Shown one piece after another: positions 47,055 through 56,089 of a DNA stretch of 64,000 nucleotides. This DNA comes from JBDHWI01 sp964590135 (GTDB lineage: Bacteria; Chloroflexota; Anaerolineae; J036; Brachytrichaceae). Location of the stretch: positions 1-64,000 of the forward strand of contig CAZPVX010000025.1 of assembly GCA_964590135.1 (NCBI GenBank), given 5' to 3'. How positions within the stretch are numbered: the stretch's first letter is position 1; each line of letters opens with the position of its first letter. Both the position numbers and the translations under genes were made by a program. The notes under the pieces are model-generated. The model did no database searches and was not told the DNA's origin. It saw only the letters and a program-made list of their open reading frames with translations.

Positions 47055-48941
47055 ATGAGGCAGATGAGACGCCTGATGCCAGTGGCACTCTCGGTCGCGT
47101 GCGTCCTCGCGCTCACTGCAATGCAACCCTTCGCGCCGCCGGAGCCGCCCGAAAAGATCACGCCGCGCGCATGGCAAGCCACACAGAGCAGCGACGATGT
47201 CGATTTGCTCATCACCGCGCAGGGCTTTCCCGACCTTTCGCCGGCGCGCACTTTGCCAACGAAAGAGGCCAAAACGCGATTTGTCACGCAGGTGCTGTTG
47301 CAGCACGCCGAGCAAGCGCAGCGCCAATTGCGCGCCGACCTCGCGCAGCAGGGCGCAGACTTTACGCCGCTATGGATCAGCAACCAGATCGTGGTGCGGC
47401 ACGCCAGCCGCGCCCAAGCCGTGCAGTTGGCCGGCCGCACCGACGTGGTGATGGTGGATGTCGACGAGAAGATCAAGGGCGTGGAAAGTGCTCCGTTGAA
47501 CGCCGAGGACATATTTCCGGCGCGCCGAAATGTAAACTCGCCAGCTGCGGTTGAGTGGGGCGTGCAGCGGGTGCATGCGCCGGCTGTCTGGGCGCTTGGC
47601 TACAGCGGCCAGGGCATCGTCATCGCCAACCTCGACACTGGTGTGCGCTGGGATCACGCCGCGCTGAAACCGCACTATCGCGGTTGGAATGGCGCAAGCG
47701 TTGACCACAACTACAACTGGTTCGACGCTGCGCCGGAGATTGGGCCGGCGTCGCCCGTGCCGGTGGATGTGAATGGGCATGGCACACACACGACTGGCAC
47801 CGCCGTTGGTGATGATGGCGCAGGCAACCAGATCGGCGTTGCGCCGAGCGCGCAATGGATTGCCTGCCGCAACATGGCCGGCGTCGGCGGCATTGGCAGT
47901 GTTGTACGCTATATCGCTTGCTTCCAGTTTGCCCTCGCGCCGACCGATGTGAGCGGCAACCACCCTGATCCAGACAAGGGCGCAGACATCACCAGCAACT
48001 CGTGGGGCTGCGATCCGGACTATGGCGAAGTCGGCTGCAATGTGCCAAGTGCGCTGGTCACGGTGACACAGGTGCTGCGTGACGCCGGCGTGATGGTGGT
48101 GGCGAGCGCCGGCAACAGCGGCCCCTCATGCGGCAGCGTGCTGAACGCGCCGGCCACGCTCGATCAGGCCTTCAGCATCGGTGCGACCGATGGCAGTGAC
48201 ACCATCGCGAGTTTCAGCAGCCGCGGCCCATCGACGCTGACTGGCAAGGTGAAGCCGGATGTGGTTGCGCCAGGCGTGAGTGTGCGCTCGGCCATCTTCG
48301 ACACGGACGCAAGCTATGGCTTCAAGAGCGGCACCAGCATGGCCGCACCGCACGTGGCCGGCGTGGTGGCGCTGTTGTGGAGCGCTGCGCCGTGGCTGCG
48401 CGGTGATGTGCCGGCGACTGAAGCCATCCTGCGGGCCAGCGCCACACCCATCTCCAGCACGCAGGCTTGCAGTGGCGTGGATGGCTCGCATAGACCAAAC
48501 AACGTGTATGGCTATGGCATGATCGACGCGCAGGCGGCCGTCTCCATGGCGCTGCAGCAAGCCGGCGCGCTGCTGGCGCAAGCGCCGGCACTTGCGCCCT
48601 TCACCGACCCCATCACCGTCACGCTTCACCTCACGAACGCCTCGCCGCTCACGCATGCCGGCGTGGTGGTCAGCGCCACGCTGCCGGCCAGCACCACGCT
48701 GCTTGGGTCGACGCCGGCGGCGAGTGTGATATCGGGCACGCTGATGTGGTCGCTCGGCGCGCAGCCGCCATCAACTGTGATCACGCTCACGTTCAGCGTG
48801 CAGCCGGCGCAGGCTGGCGTGTTCGTTTGGAATAGCGCGGTGTCGTTTGATGGGTTGCGCGCGCCGCTGGCGGGCGCGCTGGCGCAGACGCTGGTATGGT
48901 CGCAGCGCCGTTTGCTGCCGGTGTTGCTGCGGCAGGACTGA
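47055..48941 (+). CDS. secreted S8 (subtilisin-like) serine peptidase
   Basis: The product has 628 residues from ATG 47055 (a further ATG at 47064). A signal peptide (LMPVALSVACVLALTAM) is followed by an I9-like prodomain (about residues 40-165) that would chaperone and inhibit the enzyme. The catalytic triad is in VIANLDTGVRWDH (Asp), VNGHGTHTTGTAVG (His) and GTSMAAPHVAGVV (Ser), with SAGNSGPS as the oxyanion site. A C-terminal beta-sandwich of DUF11/CARDB type (PITVTLHLTNASPLTHAGVV) follows. It is a typical exported bacterial subtilase. It lies 68 bp after the zinc-ribbon propeller gene and ends 5 bp from the convergent hydrolase. Confidence 0.95.
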   Translation: MRQMRRLMPVALSVACVLALTAMQPFAPPEPPEKITPRAWQATQSSDDVDLLITAQGFPDLSPARTLPTKEAKTRFVTQVLLQHAEQAQRQLRADLAQQGADFTPLWISNQIVVRHASRAQAVQLAGRTDVVMVDVDEKIKGVESAPLNAEDIFPARRNVNSPAAVEWGVQRVHAPAVWALGYSGQGIVIANLDTGVRWDHAALKPHYRGWNGASVDHNYNWFDAAPEIGPASPVPVDVNGHGTHTTGTAVGDDGAGNQIGVAPSAQWIACRNMAGVGGIGSVVRYIACFQFALAPTDVSGNHPDPDKGADITSNSWGCDPDYGEVGCNVPSALVTVTQVLRDAGVMVVASAGNSGPSCGSVLNAPATLDQAFSIGATDGSDTIASFSSRGPSTLTGKVKPDVVAPGVSVRSAIFDTDASYGFKSGTSMAAPHVAGVVALLWSAAPWLRGDVPATEAILRASATPISSTQACSGVDGSHRPNNVYGYGMIDAQAAVSMALQQAGALLAQAPALAPFTDPITVTLHLTNASPLTHAGVVVSATLPASTTLLGSTPAASVISGTLMWSLGAQPPSTVITLTFSVQPAQAGVFVWNSAVSFDGLRAPLAGALAQTLVWSQRRLLPVLLRQD

Positions 48942-48946
48942 CGCGG

Positions 48947-50527
48947 CTACCCCATCAGCGCGAATGTCGCCGCAAATATCCACGCAAACACAATGGCGTT
49001 GAGCAGCGCGCCGGCCCAAGTCGCGCGCGTCAGCCCGTATAGCCAGTGCGAATACAGGCCAAACCACGCAAACATGGCTGCCATCGCCGGCAGGAGCAAC
49101 AGCAAGAACGCCGGCGCGCCGAGGAAGATCACTGCGATCAGCAGGGCCGCGACAACGATGATTTTGGTGCTGATGTACAGCGCCAGCCGCGCGCGCCGTG
49201 AGTGCCGCGCCACCAATGCCTCATCCGCCCAGAAAAAGGCGAGGCAACACACGAAAAGCCCCATCGCGATCCATGTGCGGTCTCCCACGAGCGCGAAGTT
49301 GCTCCATGTCAGATGCGCCGGCAGGCCAAGCGTGGCCAGTGCATATGCCGTCAGGATCAGCACGGGAATGAGCGGTCTGAGGGACGCCGGCTGAAAGGTG
49401 ATGGCTGCCTGCGCCGCCGGCGCGGTGCGTTGCTGCGCCCACAGGTAGGCGCCGATGACGACGCCATACAGCAGGAAGAATGCACCGAGGTAGTTGCCCA
49501 CCGCGAGTGGCATCAGCTGGTAGGGGATCCAGCCCAGGCGCAGCACCACCACTGCCAGCATCGCCACCAGGATCGACATGAGGAGGACGCGAGCCGGGCT
49601 GATCGCCGGCGATGCCGAATCATCTTTTGCCGGAAAATTGAACGCGCGCACGACCCATTCCGCCAGCGGCAGGAACGCGAGTGCCGCAGCGAGATACAGC
49701 AACAATACCCAACTCATGCGCGCGTCAAATTGCAAGGCGCGATCTGGCGCAGCCACGCGGAGGGCTGCGTCCAGCCAGCGCAACATCTCCTGATATGCCT
49801 CGTGGCTGAACAGGATGGTGGTGTGTTCTGCATGCGGAACCAGCGCCAGCCGGCGTGCTGTGCCATCCGCAAAATTGCCATAGTCTTTATTGGCAATACC
49901 TTGGGGATAGGCCGCCTTCAGGCCGGCGGTGGCAGCTTGAATGAAGCCGCGAAACGCATTTTCGCCGGCGAGGATGAGCAGGTTGCGCGGGCGCGCAGCA
50001 TCTCGCGTCAACTGCGCGCCGAGATTGCCCGGTGAAATTGCAATTGTCGCCGGCACGTCGCTGTGTTCGCTGCCGTAGCGCGCCACTGCGTTTGCCCCCA
50101 GGGCATGGCCGAGGATGGCGATGCGCCGCGCATCGACAAATGGTTGTTGTTTCAGCCAGGCGCGCACGGTGTCGATGTCGCTTGCCAGCGCCATAGATTG
50201 TGCGCTGGCGGGATTGTCGGGCAGGCGATTCAGGTTTGCACCATGGCCGGCGAAGTCGATGAGCGCGGCGGCATAGCCATTGCGTGCCAGGGTGTAGCCC
50301 AAGCCGTACATCAGTTGGCGGTTGCTGCTGAAGCCATGCGCCACGATTACTGTGGGCAGCGCCCCATTTGCCTGCGCCGAGGCAAGAATTTCGACCGGCA
50401 CACCGTTGATCCTTTCGGCACGGCGCGCGATGCCATTGCCGGCGGCGATCAGGTTGAGGACGGAGACCAGCGCGAGGACTGCGGCGATGGACAGCAGAAT
50501 GAGGTTGCGTCTGTTCACGCGGCACAT
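48947..50527 (-). CDS. membrane protein with alpha/beta hydrolase domain lacking the nucleophile serine
   Basis: The product has 526 residues. One N-terminal segment (LILLSIAAVLALVSVLNLIA) is followed by an alpha/beta hydrolase domain (VIVAHGFSSNRQLMYGLGYT, YAAALIDFAGHG) and then about eight membrane segments. The nucleophile elbow reads ILGHALGANAVAR: the expected serine of GHSxG is alanine, confirmed by the codon GCC. A late histidine (VPHAEHTTILFS) remains. It is therefore probably a non-catalytic binding domain, or uses another residue. The coding frame is intact. It is divergent from the VC0807-like gene across 66 bp. Confidence 0.82.
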   Translation of the reverse strand: MCRVNRRNLILLSIAAVLALVSVLNLIAAGNGIARRAERINGVPVEILASAQANGALPTVIVAHGFSSNRQLMYGLGYTLARNGYAAALIDFAGHGANLNRLPDNPASAQSMALASDIDTVRAWLKQQPFVDARRIAILGHALGANAVARYGSEHSDVPATIAISPGNLGAQLTRDAARPRNLLILAGENAFRGFIQAATAGLKAAYPQGIANKDYGNFADGTARRLALVPHAEHTTILFSHEAYQEMLRWLDAALRVAAPDRALQFDARMSWVLLLYLAAALAFLPLAEWVVRAFNFPAKDDSASPAISPARVLLMSILVAMLAVVVLRLGWIPYQLMPLAVGNYLGAFFLLYGVVIGAYLWAQQRTAPAAQAAITFQPASLRPLIPVLILTAYALATLGLPAHLTWSNFALVGDRTWIAMGLFVCCLAFFWADEALVARHSRRARLALYISTKIIVVAALLIAVIFLGAPAFLLLLLPAMAAMFAWFGLYSHWLYGLTRATWAGALLNAIVFAWIFAATFALMG

Positions 50528-50593
50528 TGTAGATTTTCATCCTGTCGCTGCGGGACTCTCTTCCCTTGCGCAACTCAACGATAATCGCCGGCC

Positions 50594-51349
50594 ATGAAGG
50601 GCTTCACAAAACTCCTGCTCGACATCGTGATGGGTGCGATCATCCCGATTTTGATCTTGAACAACTTTACCAAGCCGCTGGGCGCGACGATGGCGTATGT
50701 GCTGGCGGCGCTGGTGCCGGTGGCGTATGTGCTGGTCGACACGCTGTTTATCAGCCGGCGCTTCAACGCGATCACGACGTACGTTGCGCTCACTGCCATC
50801 ATGCAGGGCGTGCTGGCATTTTGGTTCGTGGATGGCTGGCGCTATGCCTTTAAGGACAGCGCCGGCCTCATCGTCGGCGCGCTGTTGTTTCTTGGCAGCA
50901 TCGCGCTGGGCAAGCCGATGATGCGATTCTTTGCCACGCAGGTCTTCCAGCCCGATACGCCGGCGAAGGATGAGTCACTGAAGAGGCTGTATGCGCAGCC
51001 GCCGGCAAAGCGCGGTTTGGTCATATCGACGACGCTGATTGGCATTGAAAATGCGGTGCTGGCTGCGCTCAACTTCGCGCTCAACATGCGCATTGTCACG
51101 GCGGCATTTGGCACCGATCAGTTCAACAGCCAGGTGGCGGAGGTGAACGCCATCACGCGCATCCTATTCACGCTGGTCGCGTTCGGCGTGTTTGCAGTTG
51201 CGTTCTACGTCGTCTATCGCGCCATCTTCAAGGTGCTGCCGGAGGAGGAGGGCAAGAGCCAGATCGAGAGCGAGTTTTGGGATCTGATGAGCCAGTGGGA
51301 GAAGAACGGCTATCGGCGCACGGCGGGAGCGCCGGCAGAGCAGGGATGA
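50594..51349 (+). CDS. VC0807-like membrane protein
   Basis: The product has 251 residues with about six hydrophobic segments, starting MKGFTKLLLDIVMGAIIPIL. A motif ALVPVAYVLVDTLFISRRFN lies between the second and third segments. The pattern of PxxL...D near the start and the SRRFN loop resembles the VC0807 family, uncharacterised membrane proteins; the match is from memory only. The C-terminal 40 residues are charged and cytoplasmic. GATAAT ends 8 nt before the ATG without a Shine-Dalgarno, so the transcript may be leaderless. Confidence 0.6.
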   Translation: MKGFTKLLLDIVMGAIIPILILNNFTKPLGATMAYVLAALVPVAYVLVDTLFISRRFNAITTYVALTAIMQGVLAFWFVDGWRYAFKDSAGLIVGALLFLGSIALGKPMMRFFATQVFQPDTPAKDESLKRLYAQPPAKRGLVISTTLIGIENAVLAALNFALNMRIVTAAFGTDQFNSQVAEVNAITRILFTLVAFGVFAVAFYVVYRAIFKVLPEEEGKSQIESEFWDLMSQWEKNGYRRTAGAPAEQG

Positions 51350-51428
51350 ATACCAGCGCCGGCCACGGGCAACGCGCAATCGCTGTGCGCGTTTGGTTGA
51401 GCCAGCGCCAGTGCGTGACGAAAACTTT

Positions 51429-51602
51429 TTACTCGGTTTCGGCGGGGAAATGGCGCACAAACTCGCGGTTGCGCCGCGCCATCATACCCAGACTGATGGC
51501 AATGCAGCCGCACAGGCATGCCAGCAGCGCGATGACTGCTGTGATATCACCCGGTGAAACAGCGATCACTTGCACGGCGGAATTGATGACATTTGGTTCC
51601 AT
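51429..51602 (-). CDS. small single-span membrane protein (57 residues)
   Basis: ATG 51602 is preceded by an AG-rich region (AAGGAGACAGGGAA, somewhat far). The product, MEPNVINSAVQVIAVSPGDI then TAVIALLACLCGCIAISLGM, has one membrane helix with a CLCGC cysteine cluster and a basic tail (MARRNREFVRHFP). I do not recognise it. It may be a regulatory small membrane protein. It is convergent with the VC0807-like gene and divergent from the CPBP protease gene. The 215 bp upstream are AT-rich for this genome and hold the CPBP promoter. Confidence 0.55.
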   Translation of the reverse strand: MEPNVINSAVQVIAVSPGDITAVIALLACLCGCIAISLGMMARRNREFVRHFPAETE

Positions 51603-51804
51603 GGTTTGTTCCCTGTCTCCTTCATGCGCACGGTTGGCACGCACAAGATACGTGATGCCGACAATAAGTGCAATATGAGCAGCTTAAATCCTCGCTTAAA
51701 TTTTGCTCGTCATACACGCAATTAAGTTGTCAGATGGTCAAGTCACAACGTCAATTGACTATTGCATTGCGACTGATTGACCTGATAACCATCAGATAAC
51801 TCCC

Positions 51805-51810
51805 TATAAT
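51805..51810 (+). promoter_or_regulatory. consensus -10 box (TATAAT) of the CPBP protease gene
   Basis: TATAAT at 51805-51810 stands 7 nt before ATG 51818, so the A of ATG is near +1: a leaderless arrangement. No Shine-Dalgarno is present. A weak -35 (TGATAA) lies about 16 nt upstream. Confidence 0.65.
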
Positions 51811-51817
51811 CGCAGCG

Positions 51818-52840
51818 ATGAATGCCATTGCCACATTGTTGCTCATGCTCCCGTTCTTGCTGCCAATCCTGCTTGCCAACGTCGGTGAGAGGGAGCGCAG
51901 CGTGCGACTGTTTGCCTACGTCTACCTCGCGCTGTTGAACGGCATTCTGGCGCTGATGGGCTTCTTTAGCCTCGTCGCCGGCGTTGCGCTTTCAGATCCC
52001 AATGTCCTGAATCAATTGGCTGAACAAAACCCCGGGTTGAATGTTGAGCAATTGCACCAGGCTCGGCTTGACATCGCTGGCCTGCTCCTGATTTTATTTG
52101 CGATTATTGCGATTGTCGTGTTGTTGCCGCAAATCCGCAGCTTGCTTGCCCGCGTGTTGCCCATCGACGCCAGCAGCGCTGTTCATGCAACGGCCTTGTC
52201 GATGACAAGCGCGGCCTTCGGCATCAACCTTTTTCAAATGGCTGCGCTTAGCCCCTTGATTTTTGCCGCTGCCGCGAATGAGCAAATTTCGGGCCAGCTT
52301 CAGCAAGGCTATCTCGATGTGCTCGTGTTTCCATTGCTCACGCTGGTCATTGCCGCCCTGCTTGGGGTGGGATTGTATATTCGTCGCAATCAGCAGCAAA
52401 CGTTTCAACGGCTGGGCCTGACGCTGCCAAATCTCCGGCAGGCCGGCATTGCGCTTGGCGTGACGGCTGGATTGCTTGCGTTTAGTTTTCTGACAAACGT
52501 GATCTGGCAAGCCATTGACCCAAACAGCCTGAAGGAAGTGGGCGGCGTGCTGAAAGGGATGACGGGCAATCTCAACGGCATCCCTGGCGCATTGGCGATT
52601 GGTCTGTCGGCAGCCATCGGTGAGGAGACATTCTTTCGCGGCGCGTATCAGCCGCGCATGGGGCTGCCGTTGGCCGCGTTGCTGTTTGCCTCATTTCATG
52701 TGCAATACGGCGTGACGCCGGCGACTTTGCTGGTGCTGGTGATCGGCGCTGTGCTGGGCGTGCTGCGTCAGCGCACCTCGCTCACGGTGTGCATCATGGT
52801 GCATTTCCTGTTCAACTTTGTCAGTGTGCTGCTGCCGTGA
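51818..52840 (+). CDS. CPBP-family intramembrane metalloprotease
   Basis: The product has 340 residues with about nine membrane segments. The catalytic motifs of the CPBP (Rce1/Abi) family are in the last third: GEETFFRGAYQPRM (EExxxR), FASFHVQYGV (FxxxH) and MVHFLFNF (HxxxN/D). The family cleaves prenylated or other substrates within the membrane, and several members give immunity to bacteriocins. The N-terminal half is a longer than usual membrane region. Its end overlaps the convergent sugar dehydrogenase gene by 20 bp. The substrate is unknown. Confidence 0.9.
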   Translation: MNAIATLLLMLPFLLPILLANVGERERSVRLFAYVYLALLNGILALMGFFSLVAGVALSDPNVLNQLAEQNPGLNVEQLHQARLDIAGLLLILFAIIAIVVLLPQIRSLLARVLPIDASSAVHATALSMTSAAFGINLFQMAALSPLIFAAAANEQISGQLQQGYLDVLVFPLLTLVIAALLGVGLYIRRNQQQTFQRLGLTLPNLRQAGIALGVTAGLLAFSFLTNVIWQAIDPNSLKEVGGVLKGMTGNLNGIPGALAIGLSAAIGEETFFRGAYQPRMGLPLAALLFASFHVQYGVTPATLLVLVIGAVLGVLRQRTSLTVCIMVHFLFNFVSVLLP

Positions 52841-54140
52841 GTTTGTAGATGCCGCCGGCGCGGTCCAGCACATATAGTTCGCCCTGTGCGTCCTCGCCAA
52901 ATGACGTGATGCTGTATTCGGTGCTGAAGAGCAGATCATTGCCCCACGTCTCATCCGCATCGGTGCGCAGGCTCCAGATGCGGCCAGAGCAGTAATCACC
53001 ATAGATATAAGCGCCAACCAGCGCCGGCACGGAGGTGCCGCGATATACATAGCCGCCGGTCACCGAACAGCCATCCTCGCCATGCCGGTATTCCTGGATG
53101 GGATTGGTCATCGCGTCGGTCTTTGCGCCGGCGTATTCCTCGGTTCCCTCGCGCAAGTTCCAACCCCAATTCTCACCGCCCTGGCTGGAGGCCGGCTGAA
53201 AGTTGATCTCCTCGATCGTGTTTTGACCGACATCGGCGATGTACAAATCGCCGGTGGCGCGATCGAAGCTGAAGCGCCACGGATTGCGCAGCCCGACCGA
53301 CCAGATTTCCGGCCTGGCATCTGCTCCGAAGCTGGGGTTGCCCGCCGGCGTCATATACGGCGCGTCTTTTGTTGACTGTGACACATCGATGCGCAGCATC
53401 TTGCCGAGCAGCGATGTCACATCCTGGGCGTGATGCTGCGGATCGCCCTGGCTGCCGCCATCTCCCATGCCGATGTACAACATGCCATCTGGCCCAAACT
53501 GCAATTGGCCACCGTTGTGGTTGGAATACGGCTGGCCGATCTTGATCACCTGCCATTCGCTGTTCGGGTCGGCACTCAGGCCGTCGGCGCTGGCGAGGAA
53601 GCCGGCGACGATCGTATCGCCGCTGCGATCGGTGTAGTTCACAAACAGCTTGTGTGATTGCTGGAAATCCGGCGCGAAGGCGACACTGAGCAAGCCTTGC
53701 TCGTTGCCGCTGCTGCCCACTCTGTCTTCGATATCGAGGAAGATCGCTTCGTCCAGCGCGCCATTGCGGATGATGCGGATGCGGCCAGCTTGCTCAGTCA
53801 CATAGAGCAGCCCGCTGCCGTCGCCGGCGTGGGTGAGAAAGGTCGGCTTCTCAAGACCATCGACGAACAATTGCAGCGCTGGCTCGAACACAACATCTGC
53901 GGTTGGCGATGCAATGGCTTCGCTTGTGGCAGTTTGAGTGGCAGGAGGCGTCTCGGTGGGTGTTTCGACCGTCGGCTCAGTTGCAGCCGGCGTGGGTGTG
54001 GCTGCAAAAGTCACCTGCGGCGTGACCGGCGCAGCGGTCTGCGGCACAGCGGTTGGCGCGACCGTCGGCGCTGACGTGCGGCAGGCAGCGCCGACGAGCA
54101 GCATGACACACGCAAAAAGCAATCTCTTCAATTCGAACAT
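52821..54140 (-). CDS. PQQ-dependent sugar dehydrogenase-like lipoprotein
   Basis: The product has 439 residues from ATG 54140, with GGGAGG upstream. The signal ends in the lipobox LVGAAC, followed by a long Thr/Pro linker that would hold the domain away from the membrane. The six-bladed propeller starts FVDGLEKPTFLTHAGDGSGL and has LYVTEQAGRIRII, SNHNGGQLQFGPDGMLYIGM, GDGGSQGDP and RNPWRFSFDRATGDLYIADV, all of the soluble glucose/sorbosone dehydrogenase (GDH-B) family. The active-site His is in SNHNGG. It would oxidise aldoses or polyols outside the cell if PQQ is available; no pqq genes are here. Confidence 0.9.
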   Translation of the reverse strand: MFELKRLLFACVMLLVGAACRTSAPTVAPTAVPQTAAPVTPQVTFAATPTPAATEPTVETPTETPPATQTATSEAIASPTADVVFEPALQLFVDGLEKPTFLTHAGDGSGLLYVTEQAGRIRIIRNGALDEAIFLDIEDRVGSSGNEQGLLSVAFAPDFQQSHKLFVNYTDRSGDTIVAGFLASADGLSADPNSEWQVIKIGQPYSNHNGGQLQFGPDGMLYIGMGDGGSQGDPQHHAQDVTSLLGKMLRIDVSQSTKDAPYMTPAGNPSFGADARPEIWSVGLRNPWRFSFDRATGDLYIADVGQNTIEEINFQPASSQGGENWGWNLREGTEEYAGAKTDAMTNPIQEYRHGEDGCSVTGGYVYRGTSVPALVGAYIYGDYCSGRIWSLRTDADETWGNDLLFSTEYSITSFGEDAQGELYVLDRAGGIYKLTAAAH

Positions 54141-54230
54141 GCATATCCTCCCAAATACACAATACAGATGTGTCGATGCTAAAGGTATCGCCTGAGAGCA
54201 AGGCGAGAGCAAGCCCAGATTCATCAGCCA

Positions 54231-54239
54231 TGCTATAAC
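54231..54239 (+). promoter_or_regulatory. extended -10 box of pheA
   Basis: TGCTATAAC (54231-54239) is a TGn-extended -10 ending 8 nt before ATG 54248. The pheA start has no Shine-Dalgarno, so the transcript is probably leaderless. Confidence 0.6.
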
Positions 54240-54247
54240 CCGCCTCC

Positions 54248-55099
54248 ATGACCACTGTTGCATTTCAAGGTGTGCCAGGCGCATATAGCGAGCAGGCTGC
54301 TTTCGACTTCTTCGGCGAGCAGGCGCAACCCATCCCACGGCCCTCGTTTGATGACGTGTTTGACGATGTGGCCGGCGGCAAATGCGACTATGGCATTGTG
54401 CCGGTTGAGAACTCACTCGGCGGAAGCGTGCACCGCAACTACGACCTGTTCATGCGGCATGATCTGCATATCGTGGGCGAGGCGATCGTGCGCATTCGCT
54501 GGTATCTCTACACGTTGCCCGGCGTGCAGTTGGGTGACATCAAGCGCGTCATGTCGCACTGGCAGGCGCTGGCGCAAACCGAGCGCTCGCTCAACAAGCT
54601 GCTGCCAGACGCGGAGCGCGAGCAGGTGTATGACACCGCCGGCAGCGTAAAAATGCTGGCCGAAGAGCAGCGTCGCGACACGGCGGCCATCGCTGGCATT
54701 CGCGCGCGCGAACTGTACGGCTTGCCGATTTTGATCGAGGGCATCGAGGACGACCACACGAACTACACGCGATTTGTGGTGCTTGCCTCTGCTGCCCGCC
54801 AGTTTCCCGTTAGGGAGGGGCCGGCAATCGGGACGAAGACCTCCATCGTCTTTGCCCTGCGCAACGAGCCAGGCGCGCTGTTCAAGGCGTTGGCGGTGTT
54901 TGCGCTGCGCAACATCGATCTGACCAAGATCGAATCGCGGCCGCTGCAAGGCTCGCCGTGGCACTATCTGTTCTATCTCGATTTCGCAGGCGATGTCGCA
55001 GAGGAGAATTGCCGGCGCGCCATCGAACACCTGCGCGAGTTTGCAACCATTCTGCGCGTGCTTGGAAGCTATCCACGGGCTACAATGCCCACCCAGTGA
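54248..55099 (+). CDS. pheA: prephenate dehydratase
   Basis: The product has 283 residues, normal for a monofunctional PheA. The catalytic domain begins TTVAFQGVPGAYSEQAAFDF, has DYGIVPVENSLGGSVHRNYD and ends with DDHTNYTRFVVLA, whose TRF threonine is essential. The C-terminal ACT domain reads ALRNEPGALFKALAVFALRN and KIESRPLQGSPW; the GALF and ESRP motifs bind phenylalanine for feedback inhibition. It converts prephenate to phenylpyruvate in phenylalanine synthesis. The cyclic-di-AMP receptor gene follows by 51 bp. Confidence 0.97.
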   Translation: MTTVAFQGVPGAYSEQAAFDFFGEQAQPIPRPSFDDVFDDVAGGKCDYGIVPVENSLGGSVHRNYDLFMRHDLHIVGEAIVRIRWYLYTLPGVQLGDIKRVMSHWQALAQTERSLNKLLPDAEREQVYDTAGSVKMLAEEQRRDTAAIAGIRARELYGLPILIEGIEDDHTNYTRFVVLASAARQFPVREGPAIGTKTSIVFALRNEPGALFKALAVFALRNIDLTKIESRPLQGSPWHYLFYLDFAGDVAEENCRRAIEHLREFATILRVLGSYPRATMPTQ

Positions 55100-55150
55100 T
55101 TTGAAGCCTGTTGGGTTTTGACACGAGACTAGCCATTTGGAGGACGATCC

Positions 55151-55471
55151 ATGAAGATGATTTTGGCTGTAGTGCAGGCAGATGATGCATCGAAGGTGAC
55201 ACAGTCGTTGATTGAAGCCGGCCATCGCGTGACGCGCATCGCCACGCAGGGCGCATGGCTGCGCCGCGAAAACGCCACCTTGCTGCTTGGCGTGCCTGAC
55301 GAAAAAGTGGATGATGTGCTGAAGACGTTGCAGCACACTGCGCGCCGGCGCACGTCCTATATCAGCGTGCCGCGCGAAGTGCCGGGTGCGCTGAACGCGC
55401 AGGTCATCGATGTGGAAGTGGGCGGGGCAACTGTGTTCGTGCTGAACGTGGAGAGGTTCGAGCACATTTAG
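55151..55471 (+). CDS. cyclic-di-AMP receptor (DarA/PstA-like)
   Basis: The product has 106 residues, the normal length, starting MKMILAVVQADDASKVTQSL behind GGAGGA. The family's PII-like fold is visible: GHRVTRIATQGAWLRRENAT (loop with the Thr/Gly/Arg contacts of the nucleotide site) and ATVFVLNVERFEHI at the end. It forms a trimer that binds cyclic-di-AMP; the downstream partner is not known. It probably shares a transcript with pheA. Confidence 0.93.
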   Translation: MKMILAVVQADDASKVTQSLIEAGHRVTRIATQGAWLRRENATLLLGVPDEKVDDVLKTLQHTARRRTSYISVPREVPGALNAQVIDVEVGGATVFVLNVERFEHI

Positions 55472-55482
55472 CAGAATCTTGG

Positions 55483-55523
55483 GCAAAGGCGCCAGGCTGA
55501 GAAGAAACGCATGGCGCCTTTGC
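55483..55523. terminator. hairpin between convergent genes
   Basis: GCAAAGGCGCCA (55483-55494) and TGGCGCCTTTGC (55512-55523) form a perfect 12-bp stem with a 17-nt loop, between the c-di-AMP receptor and DUF1992 stops. The T-run is short (CCTTTGC), so it acts as a weak terminator or 3' end stabiliser. Confidence 0.65.
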
Positions 55524-55528
55524 GAGCG

Positions 55529-55999
55529 TTACTCCGAAAACCCCTCGCCAGCCTCGCGCTTCAGCCTCGCCATCTCTTCACTCAGCCGCAGCGGCAGGCG
55601 CTGCACCGATGTCGCCGGCGCGCGCAGGTTGAAGTCGAAGATGTCCTTGTTGATCTCTTCGACGCTGCGCGCGAATCGATCCCAGGCGCATTTCCATTCA
55701 TCCTCGATGTCCATGCGCTCACCGGCGGTTTGAGCTTTTGACAGCTGCATGAGCTGGCGGGCATGGGCGCGCGTGACATTCGCGCGCGCGGCAAAGAGTT
55801 TCTCGCGCAGCGCCTTGTCATCCTCGATCCACGCTGGCACCATGTTGTTGCTCTTCAAGAGGCGCATCGCCAGGCGGTCTTCTTCTGGCACATGCGCGTC
55901 ATCGTCCAGATCGATCTGACCTTTGCGTGAGAGTGCATCAAATGCGCCGGCGTCACGCGCCTCCTTCAATTTGCGCTCGATCAACCGCCCCCAATCCAT
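55529..55999 (-). CDS. DUF1992 (DnaJC28-like) protein
   Basis: The product has 156 residues from ATG 55999. The family starts with MDWGRLIERKLKEARDAGAF, followed by a Gly/Asp linker, then DRLAMRLLKSNNMVPAWIED and the helix AARANVTRAHARQ. It lacks a J domain. The role is unknown; eukaryotic relatives are DnaJC28. TACAAT ends 6 nt before the ATG with no Shine-Dalgarno, suggesting leaderless initiation. It is divergent from the LacI regulator. Confidence 0.88.
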   Translation of the reverse strand: MDWGRLIERKLKEARDAGAFDALSRKGQIDLDDDAHVPEEDRLAMRLLKSNNMVPAWIEDDKALREKLFAARANVTRAHARQLMQLSKAQTAGERMDIEDEWKCAWDRFARSVEEINKDIFDFNLRAPATSVQRLPLRLSEEMARLKREAGEGFSE

Positions 56000-56089
56000 G
56001 CCCGCATTGTACCGAATGCGCAAGGCGGAGCCCGGTGATAAACTGGTTAACACTCATCCTTGTCGGAACCTTTTGCAGGTGCAAGAATC

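Noticed and set aside
51818..52840. CPBP protease as an immunity gene of a bacteriocin locus
   Set aside because: No precursor peptide, modification enzyme or exporter gene lies next to it.
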